Positions 1 through 11,445 of a stretch of DNA of 64,000 nucleotides are shown in pieces. Position 1 is the stretch's first letter. Each line of letters opens with the position of its first letter. Below the pieces are notes generated by a model. It was not told the origin of the DNA and did no database searches. It saw nothing but the letters and a program-made list of their open reading frames with translations. This DNA is from Phymorhynchus buccinoides (lineage: Eukaryota; Mollusca; Gastropoda; Neogastropoda; Raphitomidae): assembly GCA_017654935.2 (NCBI GenBank), contig CM065689.1, forward strand, positions 61,506,172-61,570,171, in the 5' to 3' direction. The position numbers and the translations under genes are program-made.

Positions 1-404
1 GTTTTTGTTCTGCTTCTTCATTAGAAGACCTTACTCATTCATGATTCAGTGATGGTAGAATATGTATCAACTCACCTTGGCATAAGGCTGTGTCAGACCA
101 ATTGATATAAGCTAGAACACCGAGGCTACATCAAAATGTTGCTATGTTATGCATAGTTATGCGGGGATTGTCTTTAGCCATGACAAGCTCCTAGCGTAAC
201 ATCATCAGTCCAAAATCCTCCGAAATCGGAGTGTGGCTACCCACGTGGCGGGGTAATCAAAAACGATCACACGCGTAATGTTCTCATCCCTAGCTATTGC
301 TTTTGTACCATTGTGTTCAAGTGCTTCGGCAGTTGGGGTGATCCCTGGAGTCTTTAAGCCAGGGTACAACAACAAACAACAAACACCTCGCTGGAGTTCT
401 TTGC
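1..404. other. Left flank, interspersed-repeat-like sequence
   Basis: No gene is visible. Positions 26-72 recur with small differences at 1131-1177, so the adjacent array is bracketed by a direct repeat of about 47 bp. The stretch around 230-275 (ACCCACGTGGCGGGGTAATC) resembles dispersed repeat sequence I associate with gastropod genomes. That comparison is from memory and unverified. Confidence 0.4.
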
Positions 405-1087
405 CATGTCAGACAACCAGGCCACGTCAGACAACCAGACAACCAGGCCACGTCAGACAACCAGACAACCAGACCACGTCAGACAACCAGACCACGTCAG
501 ACAACCAGGCCACGTCAGACAACCAGGCCATGTCAGACAACCAGGCAACGTCAGACAACCAGGCCACGTCAGACAACCAGGCCATGTCAGACAACCAGGC
601 CACGTCAGACAACCAGACCACGTCAGACAACCAGGCCATGTCAAACAACCAGGCCACGTCAGACAACCAGGCCACGTCAGACAACCAGGCCATGTCAGAC
701 AACCAGGCCACGTCAGACAACCAGGCCACGTCAGACAACCAGGCCATGTCAGACAACCAGGCCACGTCAGACAACCAGGCCACGTCAGACAACCAGGCCA
801 CGTCAGACAACCAGGCCACGTCAGACAACCAGGCCACGTCAGACAACCAGGCCATGTCAGACAACCAGGCCACGTCAGACAACCAGGCCACGTCAGACAA
901 CCAGACCATGTCAGACAACCAGGCCACGTCATACAACCAGGCCACGTCAGACAACCAGGCCATGTCAGACAACCAGGCCACGTCAGACAACCAGGCCATG
1001 TCAGACAACCAGGCCACGTCAGAAAACCAGGCCACGTCAGAAAACCAGGCCATGTCAGACAACCAGGCTATGTCAGACAACCAGGCC
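405..1087 (+). repeat. 18 bp minisatellite (about 37 copies)
   Basis: The unit is CAGACAACCAGGCCACGT with C/T and G/A variants such as GCCATGT and CAGACCACGT. Because 18 is a multiple of three the array is open in several frames, one reading SDNQAT on + and another WLSDVA on -. The 279-residue + frame at 278-1117 begins in the flank and runs through the array. I treat it as a by-product of the repeat. Confidence 0.95.
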
Positions 1088-1723
1088 AAGGTCCTGCAGC
1101 ACCTTCTCAGATTCTGAGTGAGATTATGCAAGACCTTATTCATTCATGATTCACAGCGATGGTGGATTATGTATCACCCGAGAAGAATTAACTCCTTCCC
1201 TGCCCAGTCCCGTGTCCATACTACGGGATGTGTGATGTCATTGACGAGGTCATAACCTTTGATGTCATAGCCCTGGAATGATGGTTTTGGGTTTTGACAA
1301 ACCAGGAAAGATCATTATATCTCTAGACCATTTTCTCAGATTGAGTGTAACAGGTCTCTTTTTAAATTTCAATATACCGATCTCCAAACATGAGAAAGAA
1401 GGCCCAGCCGAGTGCCACCAAAACACTTATTGTAACATCTAATTATCACATTAACTCCTTGTTTTTAGATCTCATTATTATCATTTATATTTCATTAATG
1501 CGTTTAACTCAGTGTAAAATGCGCGTGAGTTTTTGTGCAAGAATACATAATGAATATCACTTGGTCCGTGCATTCAAACATAATTAATATCATTAGAATG
1601 TATTTACCATTTGTCAACACCAACACGATATTTACAGCTGTTATCTATTTTTGTTGGTAATCATTAGCTTCTGATATGAAGTTTTGATGTACAAAAGTCG
1701 ACTAGATTTCCACCGCACCGTTC
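1088..1723. other. Unique AT-rich spacer
   Basis: About 640 bases with no array and no convincing coding region. It begins with the second copy of the flanking direct repeat (1131-1177). A 65-residue open frame at 1390-1587 has no recognisable motif. Confidence 0.5.
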
Positions 1724-2490
1724 GTGGCGTATACTGCTCACCAAAAGTAGGGGATAATGACTTTGCAATATCACCATGGCCTGTGTATACTGCTCACCCA
1801 AAGTAGGGGATACTGACTTTGCAATATCACCATGGCCTGTGTATACTGCTCCCCAAAAGTAGGGGATACTGACTTTGCAATATCACCATGGCCTGTGTAT
1901 ACTGCTCACCAAAAGTAGGGGATAATGACTTTGCAATATCACCATGGCGTATGTATACTGCTCACCAAAAGTAGGGGATAATGACTTTGCAATATCACAC
2001 CATGGCCCATGTGTACTGCTCACCAAAAGTAGGGGATACTGACTTTGCAATATCACCATGGCCTATGTATACTGCTCACCAAAAGTAGGGGATAATGACT
2101 TTGCAATATCACCATGGCCTGTGTATACTGCTCACCAAAAGTAGGGGATAATGACTTTGCAATATCACACCATGGCCTATGTGTACTGCTCACCAAAAGT
2201 AGGGGATAGTGACTTTGCAATATCACCATGGCCCATGTGTACTGCTCACCAAAAGTAGGGGATAATGACTTTGCAATATCACCATGGCCTATGTATACTG
2301 CTCACCAAAAGTAGGGGATACTGACTTTGCAATATCACCATGGCCTGTGTATACTGCTCACCAAAAGTAGGGGATAATGACTTCGTAATATCACCATGGC
2401 CTATGTATACTGCTCACCAAAAGTAGGGGATAATGACTTTGCAATATCACCATGGCCTATGTGTACTGCTCACCAAAAGTAGGGGATACT
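1724..2490 (+). repeat. 57 bp minisatellite (14 copies)
   Basis: Fourteen copies of a unit containing TACTGCTCACCAAAAGTAGG, then GGATAATGACTTTGCAATAT and CACCATGGCC. Copies differ by C/T and A/G changes (GTGTATAC, ATGTATAC, ATGTGTAC) and by an occasional extra AC. The frame does not stay open. Confidence 0.95.
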
Positions 2491-2715
2491 ATGTGTGTGT
2501 GCGTGCGTGTGTGTGTCAAAGTCAAAGTCAAAGTCAAAATTTTATTTCCAGATGGGAACATTGTATAAGCAAAACATGCTTTTTTCAACAAGCCATCCAT
2601 AAAAAATGATATAAAGAAAAAAATAAAGAACTAAACATTCCAAAGTAGCGAACAAGAAAAGGAAAATATACAAGTAAACAATTAATTGTGTGTGTGTGTG
2701 TGTGTGCGTGTGTGC

Positions 2716-2804
<89 letters not shown>

Positions 2805-2885
2805 TGAACTGCTTTCACTCATGTAATATGGCCCATTTGATTTGAACCGAAACAAAGGCATTTCCCAGCCTCCGCCTTCCACCTT
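2491..2885. repeat. TG microsatellites and GTCAAA tract
   Basis: A short TG/CG-rich tract at 2490-2516 runs into four GTCAAA repeats (2516-2540). A long (TG)n tract with interspersed TGCG spans about 2684-2803. The rest is AT-rich with no coding signal. Confidence 0.9.
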
Positions 2886-3676
2886 CCATCCCTGACAATT
2901 AAAACAAAGGCCTTTCACCATGACATTCCTGACAATTAAAACAAAGGCCTGTCACCATGACATTCCTGACAATTAAAACAAAGGCCTATCCCTTCCATCA
3001 TAACATTCCTGACAATTAAGACAAACGTCTTCCCCCCCCCCCCCCCCCCTTCGCCTTCCACCATGACATTCCTGACAATTAAAACAAACGTCTTCCCCCC
3101 CTTCGCCTTCCACCATAACATTCCTGACAATTAAAACAAAGGCCTTTCCCCCCTTCGCCTTCCATCATAACATTCCTGACAATTAAAACAAACGTCTTTC
3201 CCCCCCCCCCCCTTCGCCTTCCACCATAACATTCCTGACAATTAAAACAAAGGCCTTTCCCCCCTTTGCCTTCCACCATAACATTCCTGACAATTAAAAC
3301 AAACGTCTTTCCCCCCTTTGCCTTCCATCATAACATTCCTGACAATTAAAACAAACGGCCTTTCCCCCCCTTTACCTTCCACCATAACATTCCTGACAAT
3401 TAAGACAAACGTCTTTCCCCCCCTTTGCCTTCCATCATAACATTCCTGACAATTAAAACAAAGGCCTTTCCCCCCTTTGCCTTCCACCATAACATTCCTG
3501 ACAATTAAAACAAAGGCCTTTCCCCCCCTTTGCCTTCCATCATAACATTCCTGACAATTAAAACAAACGTCTTCCCCCCCCCCCCCCCCCCTTCGCCTTC
3601 CATCATAACATTCCTGACAATTAAAACAAAGGCCTTTCCCCCCCCCTTTACCTTCCACCATAACATTCCTGACAAT
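2886..3676 (+). repeat. ~60 bp pyrimidine-rich minisatellite
   Basis: About thirteen copies of a unit with CATTCCTGACAATTAAAAC, AAAGGCCTTT, a C run of 6 to 17 bases, and TTGCCTTCCACCATAA. The last unit ends about 17 bases before the splice acceptor of the leucine-rich-repeat exon. The array therefore supplies the pyrimidine-rich sequence upstream of that exon. Confidence 0.93.
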
Positions 3677-3692
3677 GAAACCTCTGGTGCAG

Positions 3693-4361
3693 GTGATTCC
3701 GGACCAAATCAGCCAGCTGAAGAACCTGGGGACTTTGCTGCTGTTCATCAACCATCTGACCAGACTCCCGGACTCCCTGTGCTCCCTGACGGAGCTCCGC
3801 TGCCTGTGGGTGGGCAACAACAAGCTGCGGGCCCTCCCCCGCCACTTCGGCCAACTCCAGCACCTGGACTGGGGACATCGCTACACCTCATCCGCCCTGG
3901 ACGGAAACCCCCTCATTCATCCGCCTCTCGAGGTGTGCCGGATGGGGCCTCAAGCCATCGAGCGCTACATGAAGTCCATGGATCGAAGCAGTAACAGTCA
4001 GGATGACAGGAGCAGTAATAGTCAGGATCACAGGAGAAATGCGCACGGAAACGGAACAGTAGTAGAGAGAGTTTCTGTAGACAGGAATGCTGCAGTGAAA
4101 ACGCGGGAACGAAGTGGAGAAAGATATCAAGACGGGGATGGTGAGGGAGGGGAGGGGAATGGCGGTGGTAGAGGGGGAGGAGGAGGAAGAAGAGAGAGAG
4201 GAGCAGGGGAGGGTGGGGGGAGGAGTAGGGCGAGTGAGGAGGGTGGTAGCAGGGAGCAAGAGGTGAAGAGGTCCAGAGAGGACAGGAGGGAGAGAAACGG
4301 GGTGGAGAATGGTGGTGGTGGTGACAGGTATGTGGATAGTCGGGACAGGGATCACAGATGA
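3693..4361 (+). CDS. Leucine-rich-repeat protein, 3' exon (partial gene)
   Basis: This is a partial gene. It encodes two leucine-rich repeats with the LxxLxLxxNxLxxLP pattern (NLGTLLLFINHLTRLP, then ELRCLWVGNNKLRALP). A C-terminal cap follows, with NPLIHPPLEVCRMGPQAIER, resembling the end of intracellular LRR proteins. The cap is followed by a low-complexity tail rich in Arg, Gly, Glu and Asp. The exon start is placed after an AG at 3691-3692 (CTCTGGTGCAG), because the LRR frame is in phase from GTG at 3693 and the sequence before it is array. The frame is GC-rich, unlike its neighbours. It ends at TGA 4359-4361, just before a GA microsatellite. A good donor, CAG/GTATGT, lies near 4326-4332, so the exon may end there and the last residues may be intronic. 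LRRs bind proteins; the partner is unknown. No upstream exon is visible. The family call is firm, the exact gene is not. Confidence 0.72.
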   Translation: MIPDQISQLKNLGTLLLFINHLTRLPDSLCSLTELRCLWVGNNKLRALPRHFGQLQHLDWGHRYTSSALDGNPLIHPPLEVCRMGPQAIERYMKSMDRSSNSQDDRSSNSQDHRRNAHGNGTVVERVSVDRNAAVKTRERSGERYQDGDGEGGEGNGGGRGGGGGRRERGAGEGGGRSRASEEGGSREQEVKRSREDRRERNGVENGGGGDRYVDSRDRDHR

Positions 4362-4366
4362 GGGGC

Positions 4367-4470
<104 letters not shown>

Positions 4471-6074
4471 TATGTAGAAGACAGATCATTATGATCGGGA
4501 GGCTCAGAGAGAGAGAGAGACACACTATGTAGAAGACAGATCATTATGATCGGGAGGCTCAGAGAGAGACTATGTAGAAGACTGATCATTATGATCGGGA
4601 GGCTCAGAGAGAGAGAGACACACTATGTAGAAGACAGATCATTATGATCGGGAGGCTCAGAGAGAGAGAGACTATGTAGAAGACAGATCATTATGATCAG
4701 GAGGCTCACAGAGAGAGACACTATTTAGAAGACAGATCATTATGATCGGGAGGCTCAGAGAGAGAGAGACTATGTAGAAGACAGATCATTATGATCAGGA
4801 GGCTCACAGAGAGAGACACTATTTAGAAGACAGATAATTATGATCGGGAGGCTCAGAGAGAGAGAGAGACTATGTAGAAGACAGATCATTATGATCAGGA
4901 GGCTCACAGAGAGAGACACTATTTAGAAGACAGATCATTATGATCGGGAGGCTCAGAGAGAGAGACACACTATGTAGAAGACAGATCATTATGATCAGGA
5001 GGCTCAGAGAGAGAGAGACTATGTAGAAGACAGATCATTATGATCAGGAGGCTCAGAGAGAGAGAGACTATGTAGAAGACAGATCATTATGATCAGGAGG
5101 CTCAGAGAGAGAGACACTATTTAGAAGACAGATCATTATGATCGGGAGGCTCAGAGAGAGAGACACACTATGTAGAAGACAGATCATTATGATCAGGAGG
5201 CTCAGAGAGAGAGAGACTATGTAGAAGACAGATCATTATGATCAGGAGGCTCACAGAGAGAGACACTATTTAGAAGACAGATCATTATGATCGGGAGGCT
5301 CAGAGAGAGAGACACACTATGTAGAAGACAGATCATTATGATCAGGAGGCTCAGAGAGAGAGAGACTATGTAGAAGACAGATCATTATGATCAGGAGGCT
5401 CAGAGAGAGAGAGACTATGTAGAAGACAGATCATTATGATCAGGAGGCTCACAGAGAGAGACACTATTTAGAAGACAGATCATTATGATCGGGAGGCTCA
5501 GAGAGAGAGACACACTATGTAGAAGACAGATCATAATGATCGGGAGGCTCAGAGAGAGAGAGAGAGAGAGAGACTATGTAGAAGACAGATCATTATGATC
5601 AGGAGGCTCACAGAGAGAGAGACTATGTAGAAGACAGATCATTATGATCAGGAGGCTCACAGAGAGAGAGACTATGTAGAAGACAGATCATTATGATCAG
5701 GAGGCTCACAGAGAGAGACACTATTTAGAAGACAGATCATTATGATCGGGAGGCTCAGAGAGAGAGACACACTATGTAGAAGACAGATCATAATGATCGG
5801 GAGGCTCAGAGAGAGAGAGAGAGAGAGAGAGACTATGTAGAAGACAGATCATTATGATCAGGAGGCTCAGAGACACACTATGTAGAAGACAGATCATAAT
5901 GATCGGGAGGCTCAGAGAGAGAGAGAGAGAGAGACTATGTAGAAGACAGATCATTATGATCAGGAGGCTCAGAGAGAGACTATGTAGAAGACAGATCATT
6001 ATGATCGGGAGGCTCAGAGAGAGAGAGACATTATGTAGAAGACAGATCATTATGATCGGGAGGCTCAGAGAGAG

Positions 6075-6163
<89 letters not shown>

Positions 6164-6510
6164 TATGTAGAAGACAGATCATTATGATCGGGAGGCTCAG
6201 AGAGAGACACTATTCAGAAGACAGATCATTATGATCGGGAGGCTCAGAGAGAGACACTATTCAGAAGACAGATCATAATGATCGGGAGGCTCAGAGAGAG
6301 ACACTATTCAGAAGACAGATCATTATGATCGGGAGGCTCAGAGAGAGACACTATTCAGAAGACAGATCATTATGATCGGGAGGCTCAGAGAGAGACACTA
6401 TTCAGAAGACAGATCATAATGATCGGGAGGCTCAGAGAGAGACACTATTCAGAAGACAGATCATTATGATCGGGAGGCTCAGAGACAGATCATTATGATC
6501 GGGAGGCTCA
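4471..6510 (+). repeat. ~47 bp minisatellite with palindromic core (~43 copies)
   Basis: The unit is a variable GAGAGA run, then ACTATGTAGAAGACAG, then ATCATTATGATC and GGGAGGCTCA. Variants are TATTTAG or TATTCAG for TATGTAG, and CAGGAGG for CGGGAGG. Around 6076-6160 one GA run has expanded to about 85 bases. Each unit carries a GATCAT-ATGATC palindrome with one central base, usually T but A in several copies. Confidence 0.95.
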
Positions 6511-7053
<543 letters not shown>

Positions 7054-8758
7054 CCTATATATTGCAATGCATTGTGGTCTGTTGCATCCTTCATGTCATT
7101 GTATCATGGTTCAATGCTAGTTCTCCCTCGTAGCACTATATATTGCAATGCATTGTGGTCTGCTGCATCCTTCATGTCATTGTATCATGGTTCAATGCTA
7201 GTTCTCCCTCGTAGCACTATATATTGCAATGCATTGTGGTCTGCTGCATCCTTCATGTCATTGTATCATGGTTCTATGCTAGTTCTCCCTCGTAGCACTA
7301 TATATTGCAATGCATTGTGGTCTGCTGCATCCTTCATGTCATTGTATCATGGTTCAATGCTAGTTCTCCCTCGTAGCACTATATATTGCAATGCATTGTG
7401 GTCTGCTGCATCCTTCATGTCATTGTATCATGGTTCAATGCTAGTTCTCCCTCGTAGCACTATATATTGCAATGCATTGTGGTCTGCTGCATCCTTCATG
7501 TCATTGTATCATGGTTCTATGCTAGTTCTCCCTCGTAGCACTATATATTGCAATGCATTGTGGTCTGCTGCATCCTTCATGTCATTGTATCATGGTTCAA
7601 TGCTAGTTCTCCCTCGTAGCACTATATATTGCAATGCATTGTGGTCTGCTGCATCCTTCATGTCATTGTATCATGGTTCTATGCTAGTTCTCCCTCGTAG
7701 CACTATATATTGCAATGCATTGTGGTCTGCTGCATCCTTCATGTCATTGTATCATGGTTCAATGCTAGTTCTCCCTCGTAGCACTATATATTGCAATGCA
7801 TTGTGGTCTGCTGCATCCTTCATGTCATTGTATCATGGTTCTATGCTAGTTCTCCCTCGTAGCACTATATATTGCAATGCATTGTGGTCTGCTGCATCCT
7901 TCATGTCATTGTATCATGGTTCTATGCTAGTTCTCCCTCGTAGCACTATATATTGCAATGCATTGTGGTCTGCTGCATCCTTCATGTCATTGTATCATGG
8001 TTCTATGCTAGTTCTCCCTCGTAGCACTATATATTGCAATGCATTGTGGTCTGCTGCATCCTTCATGTCATTGTATCATGGTTCTATGCTAGTTCTCCCT
8101 CGTAGCACTATATATTGCAATGCATTGTGGTCTGCTGCATCCTTCATGTCATTGTATCATGGTTCAATGCTAGTTCTCCCTCGTAGCACTATATATTGCA
8201 ATGCATTGTGGTCTGCTGCATCCTTCATGTCATTGTATCATGGTTCAATGCTAGTTCTCCCTCGTAGCACTATATATTGCAATGCATTGTGGTCTGCTGC
8301 ATCCTTCATGTCATTGTATCATGGTTCTATGCTAGTTCTCCCTCGTAGCACTATATATTGCAATGCATTGTGGTCTGCTGCATCCTTCATGTCATTGTAT
8401 CATGGTTCTATGCTAGTTCTCCCTCGTAGCACTATATATTGCAATGCATTGTGGTCTGCTGCATCCTTCATGTCATTGTATCATGGTTCTATGCTAGTTC
8501 TCCCTCGTAGCACTATATATTGCAATGCATTGTGGTCTGCTGCATCCTTCATGTCATTGTATCATGGTTCTATGCTAGTTCTCCCTCGTAGCACTATATA
8601 TTGCAATGCATTGTGGTCTGCTGCATCCTTCATGTCATTGTATCATGGTTCTATGCTAGTTCTCCCTCGTAGCACTATATATTGCAATGCATTGTGGTCT
8701 GCTGCATCCTTCATGTCATTGTATCATGGTTCTATGCTAGTTCTCCCTCGTAGCACTC
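7054..8758 (+). repeat. 81 bp minisatellite, 21 near-identical copies
   Basis: Twenty-one copies of an 81 bp unit that includes the perfect palindrome CAATGCATTG. It is almost invariant: apart from one change in the first copy (GTTGCATCC for GCTGCATCC), I see a single variable position, GGTTCAATG versus GGTTCTATG. Eighty-one is 27 codons, so the array is open for 583 residues (7072-8823) with a 27-residue repeat, and the variable base is synonymous in that frame. I see no splice sites, signal peptide or homology that would make it a gene. Confidence 0.95.
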
Positions 8759-9234
8759 GGTGGTTTGACCTCTTCTTCCTTGGTGGTGACCAACTTCTTT
8801 ATATAGAAGTAATTGATTTTTAATAACCTTATAGAGCATGCACCCCCCCCCCCCTTCTGTCTGCACAATGTCATGATACCATACTAAATATCATACTTTC
8901 GGTGAACTGCACCGACAGTCAAATATCGGAGTTTGCTTGTGCGCATTTTTAATCCTACGGTTGAAATATGACAACCTATACTCTATTCTGTTATAGAGAA
9001 TGTCGTTCTATGGTGTGTTGCTGCACAGTTCCGCAGTGTATTGTATATATTCTACAACAAGCCTTTGGAAGAGGTTAGGGTTAGGGCCAAACAAGGAAGG
9101 CGCTGTTGCACCAATGGATTTGACAATACAGGAAACAATCTTTCCCTCACAATCACACATGCCTTTCCTCACCTCTGGGTGAAACCCTTTAATATTCGAT
9201 GACATTATGCTCGTAAGCTGCCAAATATATCTTT
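8759..9234. other. Unique spacer
   Basis: No gene is recognised. It holds a C14 run near 8841 and a short GGTTAGGGTTAGGG tract near 9074-9087. Open frames are short and lack motifs. Confidence 0.5.
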
Positions 9235-10905
9235 ACCACAGAGAGACAGATACAGAGGCAGAGACAGAGGTTAACCACAGAGATACAGATACAGAGGTGT
9301 ACCACAGAGAGACAGATACAGAGGCTTACCACAGAGATACAGAGGCAGATGTTTACCACAGAGATACAGATACAGAGGTTTACCACAAAGAGACAGATAC
9401 AGAGGTTTACCACAGAGAGACAGACACAGAGGCAGAGGTTTACCACAGAGATACAGATGTTTACCACAGAGAGACAGATACAGAGGCAGAGGTTAACCAC
9501 AGAGAGACAGATACAGAGGTTTACCACAGAGAGACAGATACAGAGGCAGAGGTTTACCACAGAGATACAGATACAGATGTTTACCACAGAGAGACAGATA
9601 CAGAGGTTTACCACAGAGATACAGATACAGAGGCAGAGGTTAACCACAGAGAGACAGATACAGAGGTTTACCACAGAGAGACAGATACAGAGGTTTACCA
9701 CAGAGAGACAGATACAGAGGCTTACCACAGAGAGACAGATACAGAGGCAGAGGTTTACCACAGAGATACAGATACAGATGTTTACCACAGAGAGACAGAT
9801 ACAGAGGCTTACCACAGAGAGACAGACACAGAGGCAGAGGTTTACCACAGAGATACAGATACAGATGTTTACCACAGAGAGACAGATACAGAGGTTTACC
9901 ACAGAGAGACAGATACAGAGGCAGAGGTTTACCACAGAGATACAGATACAGAGGCAGAGGTTAACCACAGAGAGACAGATACAGAGGTTTACCACAGAGA
10001 GACAGATACAGAGGCAGAGGTTTACCACAGAGAGACAGATACAGATACAGAGGCAGAGGTTTACCACAGAGAGACAGATACAGAGGTTTACAACAGAGAT
10101 ACAGATACAGATACAGAGGTTTACCACAGAGAGACAGATACAGAGGCAGAGGTTTACCACAGAGAGACAGAGACAGAGGCAGAGGCAGAGGTTAACCACA
10201 GAGAGACAGATACAGAGGCAGAGGTTTACCAGAGAGAGACAGAGACAGAGGCAGAGGTTTACCACAGAGAGACAGAGACAAAGACAGAGGCAGAGGTTTA
10301 CCACAGAGAGACAGAGACAGATAGAGGCAAAGGTTTACCACAGAGACAGATACAGAGGTTTACCACAGAGAGACAGAGACAGATAGAGGCAGAGGTTTAC
10401 CACAGAGAGACAGATACAGAGACAGAGGCAGAGGTTTACCACAGAGAGACAGAGACAGATAGAGGCAGAGGTTTACCACAGAGAGACAGAGACAGATAGA
10501 GGCAGAGGTTTACCACAGAGAGACAGAGACAGATAGAGGCAGAGGTTTACCACACAGAGAGAGACAGAGACAGATACAGAAGTTTACCACAGAGAGACAG
10601 AGACAGATAGAGGCAGAGGTTTACCACACAGAGAGAGACAGAGACAGAGGCAGAGGTTTACCACAGAGAGACAGAGACAGATAGAGGCAGAGGTTTACCA
10701 CAGAGATACAGAGACAGAGGCAGAGGTTTACCACACAGAGAGAGACAGAGACAGAGGTTTACCACAGAGAGACAGAGACAGATAGAGGCAGAGGTTTACC
10801 ACACAGAGACAGATACAGAGACAGAGGCAGAGGTTTACCACAGAGGGACAGAGACAGATACAGAAGTTTACCACAGAGAGACAGATACAGAGGCAGAGGC
10901 AGAGA
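9235..10905 (+). repeat. Compound minisatellite of GTTTACCACAGAGAGACAGA type
   Basis: The basic segment is TTTACCACAGAGAGACAGAT followed by one or more ACAGAGGCAGAGG blocks. Unit length therefore varies in 6 bp steps in the first two thirds. The final third is GA-enriched (GACAGAGACAGATAGAGG). Frames stay open for up to 430 residues (repeating YHRETDTEAEV) because most length changes are multiples of three. I interpret this as non-coding. Confidence 0.93.
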
Positions 10906-11345
10906 AAAACTAGAGCGCTAAGACGCTAGACAACCAGCCGCGCAGCAACATTTTTGGGTCCACTGACCTTGACCTTTGATCTTGATTTTTGAACTTGGTC
11001 TAGATATCCTTAGTACCTATCTGCAAGCATAATTTGAGTGTCCTAGCTAGGTCCCTGCGTTCAAACGTTATCGTGACAGTTGCTCTGCAGCATTTTTGGC
11101 ACCAGTGACCTTGGCCTTCATTTTTTAACTTGGTCTAGATATCCTTAGTACCTACCCGCATGCACAAATTTGAGCGTCCTAGGTTCCTCCGTTATCGTGC
11201 CAGTTGTTCGACAGCATTTTCGGCTCCAGTGACCTTGACCTTCATTTTCGATCTTGTCCTAGAGACTCTTAGTACCTATCCACACGCAAAATGTGAGCGT
11301 CCTCGGTCGCTTCGTTCAAACGTTATCGTGTTAAGATAGTCAGTC
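10906..11345 (+). repeat. Three diverged copies of a ~125 bp unit
   Basis: Three copies start near 10942, 11086 and 11208. They share CAGCATTTT, AGTGACCTTG, GATATCCTTAGTACCTA, GAGCGTCCTAGGT and AACGTTATCGTG. They are far more diverged from each other than units of the other arrays, so the duplication is older. Each includes TGACCTTG. Confidence 0.8.
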
Positions 11346-11445
11346 GGCTTCAGAATGCACTGAAAACATTACCAGCTTCGCTCTCTTCGTCCACGGATGG
11401 CAACAAGTGTGTCGCCGAGTGACAGATATGTCCTTTGCCCGTTAT

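Noticed and set aside
7072..8823. A 583-residue open frame as a gene
   Set aside because: The 81 bp unit is 27 codons without a stop, so openness is automatic. No splice sites, signal peptide or homology is seen. Kept only as a low-priority observation.
9207..10499. 430-residue acidic frame and 371-residue Cys/Leu-rich minus frame
   Set aside because: Both strands of one ACAGAG-based array are open because most indels are multiples of three. Composition reflects the repeat only.
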